A stretch of 5,441 bases of DNA from Eubacterium sp. (lineage in GTDB: Bacteria; Bacillota; Clostridia; Lachnospirales; Lachnospiraceae), in assembly GCA_024697885.1 (NCBI GenBank), contig JAILSA010000274.1, forward strand, positions 1 to 5,441, given 5' to 3'. The notes under the pieces are model-generated. The model worked only from the letters and a program-made list of their open reading frames with translations, was not told where the DNA came from and did no database searches. The position numbers and the translations under genes are program-made. Within the stretch, counting starts at the first letter, position 1. Each line of letters opens with the position of its first letter. Below are positions 1-5,441 of this stretch, piece after piece.

Positions 1-361
1 GAGGGTGGAAGCCATCCACATCCTTCTTAGGATCAATTCTCTGAATAATGGCATCCTCGTCAATATGAGAAGGCAGTGGCAGCTGAACCAAAATACCATT
101 TACCTTGTCATCTGCATTCAACTTGTCCACCAGGGCCAAGAGCTCCTCCTGGCTGGTAGCCTCAGGGAGTTCATAGGACTGAGACCCAATGCCAATATAC
201 TCACAGGCCTTTTTCTTGTTGCCCACATAGACTGTAGAGGCAGGATCATTTCCCACCTGAACTACTGCCAGTGTCAAATCCAAGCCCTCCTTGGCCACTC
301 TCTCCTTGCACTCGTCCTTTACCTGCTTTGAAATCATTTTACCGTCAATTAGCTTTGCCAT
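1..361 (-). CDS. folD: FolD, bifunctional methylenetetrahydrofolate dehydrogenase/cyclohydrolase (N-terminal part, cut by window edge)
   Basis: FolD oxidises 5,10-methylene-THF to methenyl-THF with NAD(P)+ and hydrolyses that to 10-formyl-THF in the cytoplasm, feeding purine and formyl-Met-tRNA synthesis. I translated the minus strand from the ATG at 361-359. The frame stays open for 120 codons to the window edge, and the family is about 280 residues, so roughly 43% is visible. Family signatures appear in order: GNDPAS then YVGNK (residues 37-49; Tyr45 and Lys49 match the conserved catalytic Tyr/Lys), KACEYIGI (51-58), [10 protein letters not shown] (88-97, where Asn replaces the more usual Asp at the first position), and KDVDGFHP (113-120, folate/active-site loop). 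The Rossmann NAD(P) domain lies outside the window. A GGAGA ribosome binding site (372-376) sits 10 bases before the start. The gene is 37 bp downstream of the alarmone synthetase on the same strand, with no promoter or terminator seen in the gap, so co-transcription is likely. Confidence 0.96.
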   Translation of the reverse strand, partial: MAKLIDGKMISKQVKDECKERVAKEGLDLTLAVVQVGNDPASTVYVGNKKKACEYIGIGSQSYELPEATSQEELLALVDKLNADDKVNGILVQLPLPSHIDEDAIIQRIDPKKDVDGFHP

Positions 362-371
362 AATTTAAATG

Positions 372-376
372 TCTCC
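372..376 (-). promoter_or_regulatory. Ribosome binding site of folD
   Basis: On the minus strand GGAGA lies 10 bases upstream of the ATG at 361. It supports this start: an overlapping out-of-frame ATG at 378 closes after 9 codons, and the AAGGA before that ATG is only one base away, too close to serve it. Confidence 0.6.
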
Positions 377-398
377 ATTTCCTTAATATAATGAATAT

Positions 399-1082
399 TT
401 AATTATCTTCAATCTCCACAATCCTGTCTCGAATGGATTGCATGTGATAATCTGTGCGGTTAATCACGTCAGCGCAAGCCCTGAGCTCGTAGACAATGTT
501 CTCCGCGTCCGCCACACTTTTTTTGTACTTAACCGAGTGCTCCAGGCTGGCCCAAAAGTCCATGGCAATAGTTCGAATCTGAACCTCTACACGAATCTGG
601 TCCTTGTGGTCGGAAAAATACACAGGAACCGAAATAATCAGGTGAAGACTTCGGTATCCATTGTTCTTAGGATTTTTGATATAATCCTTTGTCTTAATTA
701 ACTCTACATCATCCTGGGATGTGAGCATATCTGCCACCTTATAAATGTCATCAATAAAAGCGCAAATCACTCGGACTCCGGCCACGTCATTCAAATTATT
801 TCGAACCGATTCCGCAGTCAAAGGAAGCTTTTTCTTTCTCAATTTTACTGCAATGCTGTCTGGTTGTTTTACTCTGGTTTCAATAAACTCAATTGGATTT
901 CTCTTTTTGGTCACTGTTAACTCATCATTTAAAACCTGCAGCTTGGCCTGTACCGCCTTAATTGCGCAGTTGTACATCATAATCATTTCCGAAAACTCTT
1001 CATCGTGCTCGAACAGGTGAAAATGATCCTTGGGCAGATTAGAGCTTCTCAAGAAGGATGGCTGTAATTCGTCATTTAACAT
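399..1082 (-). CDS. Small alarmone synthetase (GTP pyrophosphokinase, RelQ/YwaC type)
   Basis: This cytoplasmic enzyme is predicted to transfer pyrophosphate from ATP to GDP or GTP, making (p)ppGpp. The 227-residue product carries only the RelA/SpoT synthetase fold: there is no HD hydrolase, TGS or ACT domain, so it is a stand-alone synthetase near the usual ~210 residues, slightly extended at the N-terminus. Visible motifs are NPIEFIETRVK (62-72, ATP-binding basic strand), DVAGVRVIC (99-107, with Asp99 as the likely Mg ligand), NPKNNGYRSLHLI (137-149, with Tyr143 as the likely guanine-stacking residue), VEVQIRT (165-171, with Glu166 as the likely catalytic Glu) and DFWASLEH (175-182). All key residues look intact. 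The ATG at 1082 is preceded six bases upstream by GGGGG (1089-1093) and by a good promoter at 1143-1170. The gene precedes folD in the same direction. The motifs fit RelQ (YjbM) better than RelP, but I cannot settle the subtype without a tree. Confidence 0.93.
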   Translation of the reverse strand: MLNDELQPSFLRSSNLPKDHFHLFEHDEEFSEMIMMYNCAIKAVQAKLQVLNDELTVTKKRNPIEFIETRVKQPDSIAVKLRKKKLPLTAESVRNNLNDVAGVRVICAFIDDIYKVADMLTSQDDVELIKTKDYIKNPKNNGYRSLHLIISVPVYFSDHKDQIRVEVQIRTIAMDFWASLEHSVKYKKSVADAENIVYELRACADVINRTDYHMQSIRDRIVEIEDN

Positions 1083-1126
1083 ACATTACCCCCATATAAT
1101 TTTTGTCTTTCGTTATCAGTAAACAT
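1076..1126 (-). other. Possible 16-codon leader ORF overlapping the synthetase start
   Basis: Minus strand, starting at the ATG at 1126-1124. It reads MFTDNERQKLYGGNVC and stops with a TAA at 1078-1076 that overlaps the synthetase start (ATG at 1082-1080) in another frame. A purine-rich AAGAGAAG (1129-1136) lies directly upstream. The predicted transcription start is near 1136, so this site would be at the extreme 5' end of the mRNA. The GGGGG ribosome binding site of the synthetase falls inside this ORF, so translation of the leader could affect initiation there. An ORF this short can occur by chance; I have no homology support. Confidence 0.25.
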
Positions 1127-1142
1127 AACTTCTCTTAATTTA

Positions 1143-1170
1143 ATTATAAGTGAAATACCTGTAAAGTCAA
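1143..1170 (-). promoter_or_regulatory. Sigma-A-type promoter for the alarmone synthetase-folD unit
   Basis: On the minus strand TTGACT (1170-1165) is followed after 16 bases by TATAAT (1148-1143): five of six matches at -35 and a perfect -10. Transcription should start near 1136, giving a leader of about 54 nt before the synthetase ATG. This is the strongest promoter-like sequence in the intergenic region. Confidence 0.72.
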
Positions 1171-1183
1171 ATAATTGTTTACT
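1165..1183. promoter_or_regulatory. Imperfect palindrome spanning both -35 boxes, candidate operator
   Basis: AGTCAAATAATTGTTTACT covers the -35 boxes of both divergent promoters. The outer arms are symmetric (AGTnAA paired with TTnACT) around an unsymmetrical AT-rich centre. An alternative pairing is GTAAA (1161-1165) with TTTAC (1178-1182), a perfect 5-bp inverted repeat 12 bases apart. A bound regulator here would block both promoters. The region is so AT-rich that symmetry of this quality may arise by chance, and I recognise no known operator consensus. Confidence 0.2.
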
Positions 1184-1206
1184 TTTATAGGAAAATTCTT
1201 TATAAT
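1178..1206 (+). promoter_or_regulatory. Sigma-A-type promoter for the 90-aa gene and arabinofuranosidase
   Basis: TTTACT (1178-1183), a 17-base spacer and TATAAT (1201-1206) on the plus strand. The -10 is perfect and the -35 has four of six matches. A TTGTTT at 1175-1180 is an alternative -35 but leaves a 20-base spacer. The -10 sits inside a near-palindrome (TTATAA-T-TTATAA, 1200-1212). Transcription would start near 1213, about 30 nt before the 1245 start. Confidence 0.6.
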
Positions 1207-1244
1207 TTATAAGGTATATTGTTTTTAGAAAGAAGAGGTATCAA

Positions 1245-1517
1245 ATGTTCCGTCTATGGGGAAAAATTTTCCGGCAAAACCGACTTCTAAAGGATGTTGT
1301 ATATGAAAATAGCGATTCTAATCTGAATCGGACTAAGAAGGTCTATGCCGGTCTCACAGAGATTTGCATGGGCTTTGATTTACAAGAGCCCTATTGGCTC
1401 GAAAAGAACATCGAAGAGTTTAGACGTCACGACAAAACCCGCTTCGATCAAAACAATTTTATCGAACAGATTGAATTTGATTTTTTGGAAATTCATGTCA
1501 TTGAGGAAGATTATTAA
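1245..1517 (+). CDS. Uncharacterised 90-aa acidic protein
   Basis: I do not recognise a characterised family and assign no function. The frame opens with ATG at 1245, six bases after AAGAGG (1233-1238), and ends with TAA at 1515-1517. The N-terminal third is basic with hydrophobic residues (MFRLWGKIF, residues 1-9). The middle is aromatic-rich (FDLQEPYWLEKN, 44-55). The C-terminus is strongly acidic (a run of Glu/Asp and Phe/Ile across 73-90, ending IEEDY). There is no signal peptide or membrane segment, and no Cys pairs or known catalytic motif, so a small cytoplasmic protein is likely. It resembles, from memory only, short hypothetical proteins annotated in other Lachnospiraceae. The real promoter, ribosome binding site and following 20-bp gap to the arabinofuranosidase argue that it is a true gene and probably the first of a two-gene transcript. 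Its base composition is visibly more AT-rich than the next gene. Confidence 0.8.
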   Translation: MFRLWGKIFRQNRLLKDVVYENSDSNLNRTKKVYAGLTEICMGFDLQEPYWLEKNIEEFRRHDKTRFDQNNFIEQIEFDFLEIHVIEEDY

Positions 1518-1521
1518 TTTT

Positions 1522-1527
1522 AGGAGG
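1522..1527 (+). promoter_or_regulatory. Ribosome binding site of the arabinofuranosidase
   Basis: AGGAGG, a full Shine-Dalgarno match, lies 10 bases before the ATG at 1538. It decides the start: no other start codon exists upstream in frame before the TGA at 1502-1504, so the protein cannot have a longer N-terminus. Confidence 0.88.
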
Positions 1528-1537
1528 ATTTTTTATT

Positions 1538-4500
1538 ATGAGTGAAAAGGACTTGTTGTTATGGTATCCGTTTGACGATGAGCAGACGGCCTTTGAGGAC
1601 AAATCCGGCAATGGTTTGAACGCCACTCCAATGGGCGAAACCAAACCTCAAATCGAAGAAGTCGCAGGAAGAAAGGCCATGCACTTTGTGGGTGGCAAAT
1701 ACGGCGCCTCTTACCTGGAGTTGCCAGCAAAGGCCCTGGCTGGGGCTAGTGATGACCAGGGAATCACAGTCTCTACCTGGGTTAACACAGACAAGGCTTC
1801 CAATGTTTGGGAGCGTATTTTCGACTTCGGCCACGGCATGACTGGCCCCTACATGTTTTTGACCAGGTTCCTCCGGGGAATCTGCTTTAACTCCAGTGAC
1901 TTGGCTGCCGATGCCGGCAAGGCCCTTCCAGACGGCGAATGGGTCCATGTAGCCATGACTGTAACTGGAACCCAGAGAGGCGCTCTCAGTTCCGCAGGCC
2001 CTCGCGTCTATGTAAACGGCGAGCTCTTAGGGGACGGCTTTATCAGCCAGACCTCAAGTGGTACCTACAAGAAACTCAGAGAGTGGTTTGCCACCTTGGA
2101 GGACCCATCCAATTATGACAAAAACTACATCGCCCACTCCCAGTATGATGCAGATGCAGATTTTGCAGGTTCCCTCTCCGACTTCCGTGTATACAAAAGT
2201 GCTCTGAGCGAAGAGGCTGTCATCGACTTGATGTGCCAGTCCCTATCTGACCAGGACATTCTTCAACTTGCCAAGGACAAGTTCCTTCCAAGTCCAAACA
2301 AAATTATTAACGAGGATATTAACCTGCCATCCAGCCTCATGAAGGGCCGCGTTCAGGTGGCATGGACCTGTGACCAGCCAGACCTGATTTCCCCAGAGGG
2401 AAAGGTAAATCCTGCCAAGGAGGCCAGGGGTGTCACCTTAACTGCCACCCTCTCCTGTGGGGGACAGACCCTGTCCAAGTCCTTCCAGGCCAGCCTTTTA
2501 CCTAAGGACCTGCCTCCATACGAAATCACCGTACACGGAGACCAGAAGGTTTTGGACATCAGCAGTACCCTCTACGGACTCTTCTACGAGGACATTAACA
2601 ATGCTGCCGACGGCGGTATTTACGCAGAGTTAGTACAGAACCGTTCCTTCGAGAACTTCACCTTCCAGAACTATGATCCTTCCTCCGGGGAAAATGGTAT
2701 TTCCGGCGGACGCAACCACAATCCACTTCAGTTCTGGTTTGGAGATTTGGACCAGGTGACCGTCAAAAATGAGGGTGGTCTAGGTGCCCACCTGGGACTT
2801 TCTGACCCTGAAATCAACTCCACCTATGTCAGTGTAGCCGGAGGAGCCAAACTATTTAACCACGGCTTCTGCGACAACCTTGGACTCTGCTCCATGAAAA
2901 TTGTTAAGGACAAAAAATACCACTTCTCCATCTGGGCCAAGGCCAAGACAGAGAGTCGAATTGAGGTAGCCCTTCTCGATGCAGACAGCAAGCAGATTTC
3001 CAACTCCTCTACCATTGAAATCAAGGCAGGTGACACTTGGGAAAAATATGAGGGCTATGTCCTTCTTGCCACCAACAATGCCATGGGACAGTTGGCCCTT
3101 CACTTTGACGGTGACATTGATATCGATATGGTATCCCTTATGCCAGGAGATGTATGGGGCGCCAAGGAAGTGGAAAACTCCCCTTCCGCCCACAAAAACT
3201 TCAAGGGCAATTCCAACTACCGTCTCCGCAGGGATTTGATGGAGCAGTTAATCAACCTGTCCCCAAGCTTCCTCCGCTTCCCAGGTGGATGTATTTCAGA
3301 GGGATCCTATATTTGGGACAATGTTTACGATTGGAAAGATTCTGTAGGACCTGTGGAGTGCCGCAAGGAAAACTTCAATGTATGGGGCTATGTTATGACC
3401 ATGGGCCTTGGCTACATGGAGTACTTCCAGATGGCCGAGGACTTAAATGCTGAGCCACTTCCTGTTATGGCCTGTGGTGTTCTCTGCCAGGCAAGATCCG
3501 ACTACGCAAATCCAGCCGGCGGATCCCTTCAGGAAAAATATATTAAGAACTTTACAGATTTGATTGACTTTGCAATCAGCACAGATATGAACAACAAGTG
3601 GGCTGCCCTTCGTAGGGACATGGGCCACGAGGAGCCATTTGGCCTCCACTACCTGGGTGTTGGTAACGAGAACTGGGGAGATGAATTTTTCGCCAGCTTC
3701 GAGGACTTTAAATATGCCATCGACCTCCATATGGAGAAAAACTATCCAGGCTATGATTTAACAATTCTCTCCACCGCTGGAGCTCAGGCTGACGACGACG
3801 CCTACCAGCAGGGATGGAAATATCTGGCAGGATACAAAAAAGGCGGCGCCACCGTGGCCTTCACCGACGGCCAAAAATCCTTCGACAGAGATGTTACCTG
3901 GTACTCACACCAGGACAACTACCTAGAGACCATCGTAGACGAGCACTACTACCGCTCTAACGACTATCTCTTAGAAAATGCGGACCGCTACAACTACTAC
4001 TATCGCCCATATGACAGTCAGGGCAATCTGGTTGAAAATCAGGTTTCCAAAGTTTTTGTCGGCGAGTACGCTTCTAGCGAGAAAAACACCTTGGCTGGCG
4101 CTGTTGCCGAGGCAGCAGTCATGACTGGCTTTGAGAAAAACTCTGATGTAGTTCGCCTGGCAGCCTATGCTCCACTCTTTAACAAGGTAGTGGGGGACGG
4201 CCAGTACCGCTGGACACCAGATATGATTTGGTTCGACAACGAGACTGTATGGCGCACACCAAACTACTATGTACAGAAACTTTTTGCCGAGAACTTAGGT
4301 AAGGACCTGCTTGCCACAAGCTACTCCACCTATGTTCAGGGTCAGAAAATCAGCTATAAAAACCAGGGCGGCATAAGCATTTCCCTGGCAGAGGGACAAG
4401 CCCTTTTGAAAAAATTGACAGTTACAAGCAAGGCAGACCAGTCCATTATTTTTGAACAGGACTTCAGCCAGGAATTATCCCCTAGTCTTCTTCCACTGGC

Positions 4501-5239
4501 CCTAGATGGCGCTGAGTTAGAGACAACAGACAAGGGACTTAAGATTAGCTGCAAGACACCGGGCCGCCACGGCTTCTACACTTTGGAGAACTGGTCCGAC
4601 TACCAGGTTTGCCTGGAGGTAGAAAAGTTGAGTGACCAGGCAGAAATCTATGTAGGTGCAGGTCTTTCTGGCGCCTCAGCAGAGGAATTTAACCCAGAAA
4701 AAATTTCCCTCCACGAGTACTGCTTAGGCTGTGGCAAATACGGCACAGGTCTTAGAGTTCTCAAGGACGGTGTCGAGGCCTTCAAGCTAGGTGACTCCTC
4801 CTCTTCCGTCTTTGCCGGAAACCTGAGAGCATGCTATGATGAAGAAGTACCTGTAGGCTCCTACCAGCTTGTAGTAAGCTATGGAGACAAAAACCTTCAC
4901 TGCCACTACAATGAGAACATGGCAGTTTTGGATTGCAAGTTAGAAAAGTACAACCGAGATGTATTCCACTCCGTTACAAGAGATGAAAACCATACTTACA
5001 TCAAGTTGGTGAATGCCGAAGACTTTAACAAGAAGGTCAAGGTTAATTTAGAAGATGTAACTAATTCAGGCTCCGCCAAGTTAATCACCCTGACAGGTAA
5101 GGTAGAAATGGCCCACACACCAAATATTAACAACAAAGAGTGTGAGCTCATTCAGCCAAAAGAGACCAAAATCTCCTTAAAGGACAATGCCTTTGAGATC
5201 GATTTGCCAGGCCAGTCCCTAAGCATTATTGTAATGTAA
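1538..5239 (+). CDS. Multidomain GH51 alpha-L-arabinofuranosidase with N-terminal LamG and Ig-like domains
   Basis: Predicted retaining glycosidase (EC 3.2.1.55) that removes terminal alpha-L-arabinofuranosyl residues from arabinoxylan- or arabinan-derived oligosaccharides. Of its 1233 residues, 1-232 form a LamG/concanavalin-like jelly roll (ITVSTWVN 76-83; EWVHVAMTV 134-142; VYVNGEL 157-163). Residues 234-322 resemble the atrophied bacterial Ig-like domain. GH51 starts near 326 (STLYGLFYEDIN 343-354; NRSFENF 368-374) with a CBM4/9-like segment at about 397-540, then the TIM barrel (LRFPGGC 579-585). Glu711 in GVGNENWG is the predicted acid/base and Glu843 in FVGEYAS the predicted nucleophile; the conserved DEHYY is at 801-805. 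The C-terminal sandwich begins around 852 (LAGAVAEAAVMTG) and resumes around 1143-1233, separated by an extra jelly-roll-like segment. No signal peptide or anchor is present, so it should be cytoplasmic and depend on imported oligosaccharides. It is much longer than simple GH51 enzymes (about 500 residues). GH51 assignment is firm; exact substrate is inferred. Confidence 0.94.
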   Translation: MSEKDLLLWYPFDDEQTAFEDKSGNGLNATPMGETKPQIEEVAGRKAMHFVGGKYGASYLELPAKALAGASDDQGITVSTWVNTDKASNVWERIFDFGHGMTGPYMFLTRFLRGICFNSSDLAADAGKALPDGEWVHVAMTVTGTQRGALSSAGPRVYVNGELLGDGFISQTSSGTYKKLREWFATLEDPSNYDKNYIAHSQYDADADFAGSLSDFRVYKSALSEEAVIDLMCQSLSDQDILQLAKDKFLPSPNKIINEDINLPSSLMKGRVQVAWTCDQPDLISPEGKVNPAKEARGVTLTATLSCGGQTLSKSFQASLLPKDLPPYEITVHGDQKVLDISSTLYGLFYEDINNAADGGIYAELVQNRSFENFTFQNYDPSSGENGISGGRNHNPLQFWFGDLDQVTVKNEGGLGAHLGLSDPEINSTYVSVAGGAKLFNHGFCDNLGLCSMKIVKDKKYHFSIWAKAKTESRIEVALLDADSKQISNSSTIEIKAGDTWEKYEGYVLLATNNAMGQLALHFDGDIDIDMVSLMPGDVWGAKEVENSPSAHKNFKGNSNYRLRRDLMEQLINLSPSFLRFPGGCISEGSYIWDNVYDWKDSVGPVECRKENFNVWGYVMTMGLGYMEYFQMAEDLNAEPLPVMACGVLCQARSDYANPAGGSLQEKYIKNFTDLIDFAISTDMNNKWAALRRDMGHEEPFGLHYLGVGNENWGDEFFASFEDFKYAIDLHMEKNYPGYDLTILSTAGAQADDDAYQQGWKYLAGYKKGGATVAFTDGQKSFDRDVTWYSHQDNYLETIVDEHYYRSNDYLLENADRYNYYYRPYDSQGNLVENQVSKVFVGEYASSEKNTLAGAVAEAAVMTGFEKNSDVVRLAAYAPLFNKVVGDGQYRWTPDMIWFDNETVWRTPNYYVQKLFAENLGKDLLATSYSTYVQGQKISYKNQGGISISLAEGQALLKKLTVTSKADQSIIFEQDFSQELSPSLLPLALDGAELETTDKGLKISCKTPGRHGFYTLENWSDYQVCLEVEKLSDQAEIYVGAGLSGASAEEFNPEKISLHEYCLGCGKYGTGLRVLKDGVEAFKLGDSSSSVFAGNLRACYDEEVPVGSYQLVVSYGDKNLHCHYNENMAVLDCKLEKYNRDVFHSVTRDENHTYIKLVNAEDFNKKVKVNLEDVTNSGSAKLITLTGKVEMAHTPNINNKECELIQPKETKISLKDNAFEIDLPGQSLSIIVM

Positions 5240-5267
5240 TTCACTGTGATTGATTTATACACAGACC

Positions 5268-5311
5268 AAAAAAGGATGCCATCCTGTATTGCACAGGCGG
5301 CATCCTTTTTT
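5268..5311 (+). terminator. Rho-independent terminator, probably bidirectional
   Basis: AAAAAAGGATGCC (5268-5280) pairs perfectly with GGCATCCTTTTTT (5299-5311). Inside, after a small AT/C bulge, CCTGT (5283-5287) pairs with ACAGG (5293-5297) around a five-base ATTGC loop. The run of T follows the stem for plus-strand transcripts, and the matching run of A gives a U tract for minus-strand transcripts, so it could end transcription from both sides. It lies 28 bases after the arabinofuranosidase stop. A weaker CTGTG/CACAG hairpin (5244-5264) precedes it. Confidence 0.93.
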
Positions 5312-5441
5312 GTTTGAATTTTTTATTGTAATTCTTCGAAATCAAATTTTTTGAAATGTCTTTTTACTCTCTTCATAGGCAATTATAATTAGTTTTTCTT
5401 GTTGTAGTTAATGAGACAACCCTTGAGAATAATCTCTCTCT
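5312..5441. other. AT-rich region with no supported gene
   Basis: No open frame here has a start codon with a ribosome binding site. On the minus strand a frame is open from the right edge to a TAA at 5389-5391 (last residues LKGCLINYNKKN), which could be the end of a converging gene; the other two minus frames are also open from the edge for 10 to 22 codons, so the choice is arbitrary. A short AATTATAATT palindrome at 5381-5390 contains a TATAAT on each strand but lacks a convincing -35. If a converging gene exists, the bidirectional terminator at 5268-5311 would serve it too. Confidence 0.4.

Noticed and set aside
5..331. A 108-codon plus-strand open frame at the left edge.
   Set aside because: The opposite strand encodes FolD with all expected motifs; the plus-strand frame is its antisense shadow.
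352..380. A 9-codon frame (METFKLWQS) overlapping the folD start.
   Set aside because: Its only upstream purine-rich site is one base from the ATG, too close for initiation; the GGAGA inside it serves folD.
438..1020. Two plus-strand open frames (438-701 and 745-1020) opposite the alarmone synthetase.
   Set aside because: They are antisense shadows of a gene with complete family motifs, and neither has a ribosome binding site or plausible protein composition.
2852..3453. Several overlapping open frames of 70-113 codons on both strands inside the arabinofuranosidase.
   Set aside because: The 1233-codon frame is continuous here and matches GH51 throughout; the others lack ribosome binding sites and are by-products of its GC-rich codon use.
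5244..5264. CTGTG/CACAG inverted repeat just after the arabinofuranosidase stop.
   Set aside because: A five-base stem with an 11-base AT-rich loop is weak, and the strong terminator directly downstream explains the end of the transcript.
5323..5376. A 17-codon minus-strand ORF, MKRVKRHFKKFDFEELQ, just right of the terminator.
   Set aside because: No ribosome binding site precedes its ATG; it is short, AT-rich and has no recognisable homology, so chance is the simplest explanation.

Overview
The window looks like chromosomal DNA from a plant-fibre-degrading Clostridia, most probably a Lachnospiraceae relative (Butyrivibrio/Roseburia-like). This is inferred from three things: a single-domain RelQ/YwaC-type alarmone synthetase, a signal-less LamG + Ig-like + GH51 arabinofuranosidase, and strong AGGAGG-type ribosome binding sites with AT-rich intergenic DNA. 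No taxon marker such as rRNA is present, so the placement is an inference.

Layout. Positions 1-361 (minus) hold the first 120 codons of folD, which runs off the left edge. Positions 399-1082 (minus) encode a 227-aa small (p)ppGpp synthetase; it lies 37 bp upstream of folD on the same strand and probably shares its transcript. Positions 1083-1244 are a compact divergent control region: a good minus-strand promoter (TTGACT-16 bp-TATAAT) faces away from a plus-strand promoter (TTTACT-17 bp-TATAAT), with their -35 boxes only a few bases apart. The leader of the synthetase mRNA also contains a possible 16-codon ORF whose stop overlaps the synthetase start. Positions 1245-1517 (plus) encode a 90-aa acidic protein of unknown function. 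Positions 1538-5239 (plus) encode a 1233-aa multidomain GH51 alpha-L-arabinofuranosidase, 20 bp downstream of the small gene with no terminator between them. A strong two-tier hairpin with flanking A and T tracts (5268-5311) ends this unit. The last 130 bases are AT-rich and contain no gene I can support.

How the genes may work together. The minus-strand pair links alarmone synthesis to one-carbon folate metabolism, which supplies formyl groups for purine and fMet-tRNA synthesis; this is housekeeping and stress physiology. The plus-strand pair is probably co-transcribed. The arabinofuranosidase has no export signal and no room for one upstream, so it should act in the cytoplasm on imported arabino-oligosaccharides. 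Whether the 90-aa protein has anything to do with it is unknown.

I see no mobile element, CRISPR array, tRNA, rRNA or clearly novel multi-gene system. The most unusual items are the modular but apparently cytoplasmic arabinofuranosidase with a split C-terminal domain, the back-to-back promoters, and the leader ORF.
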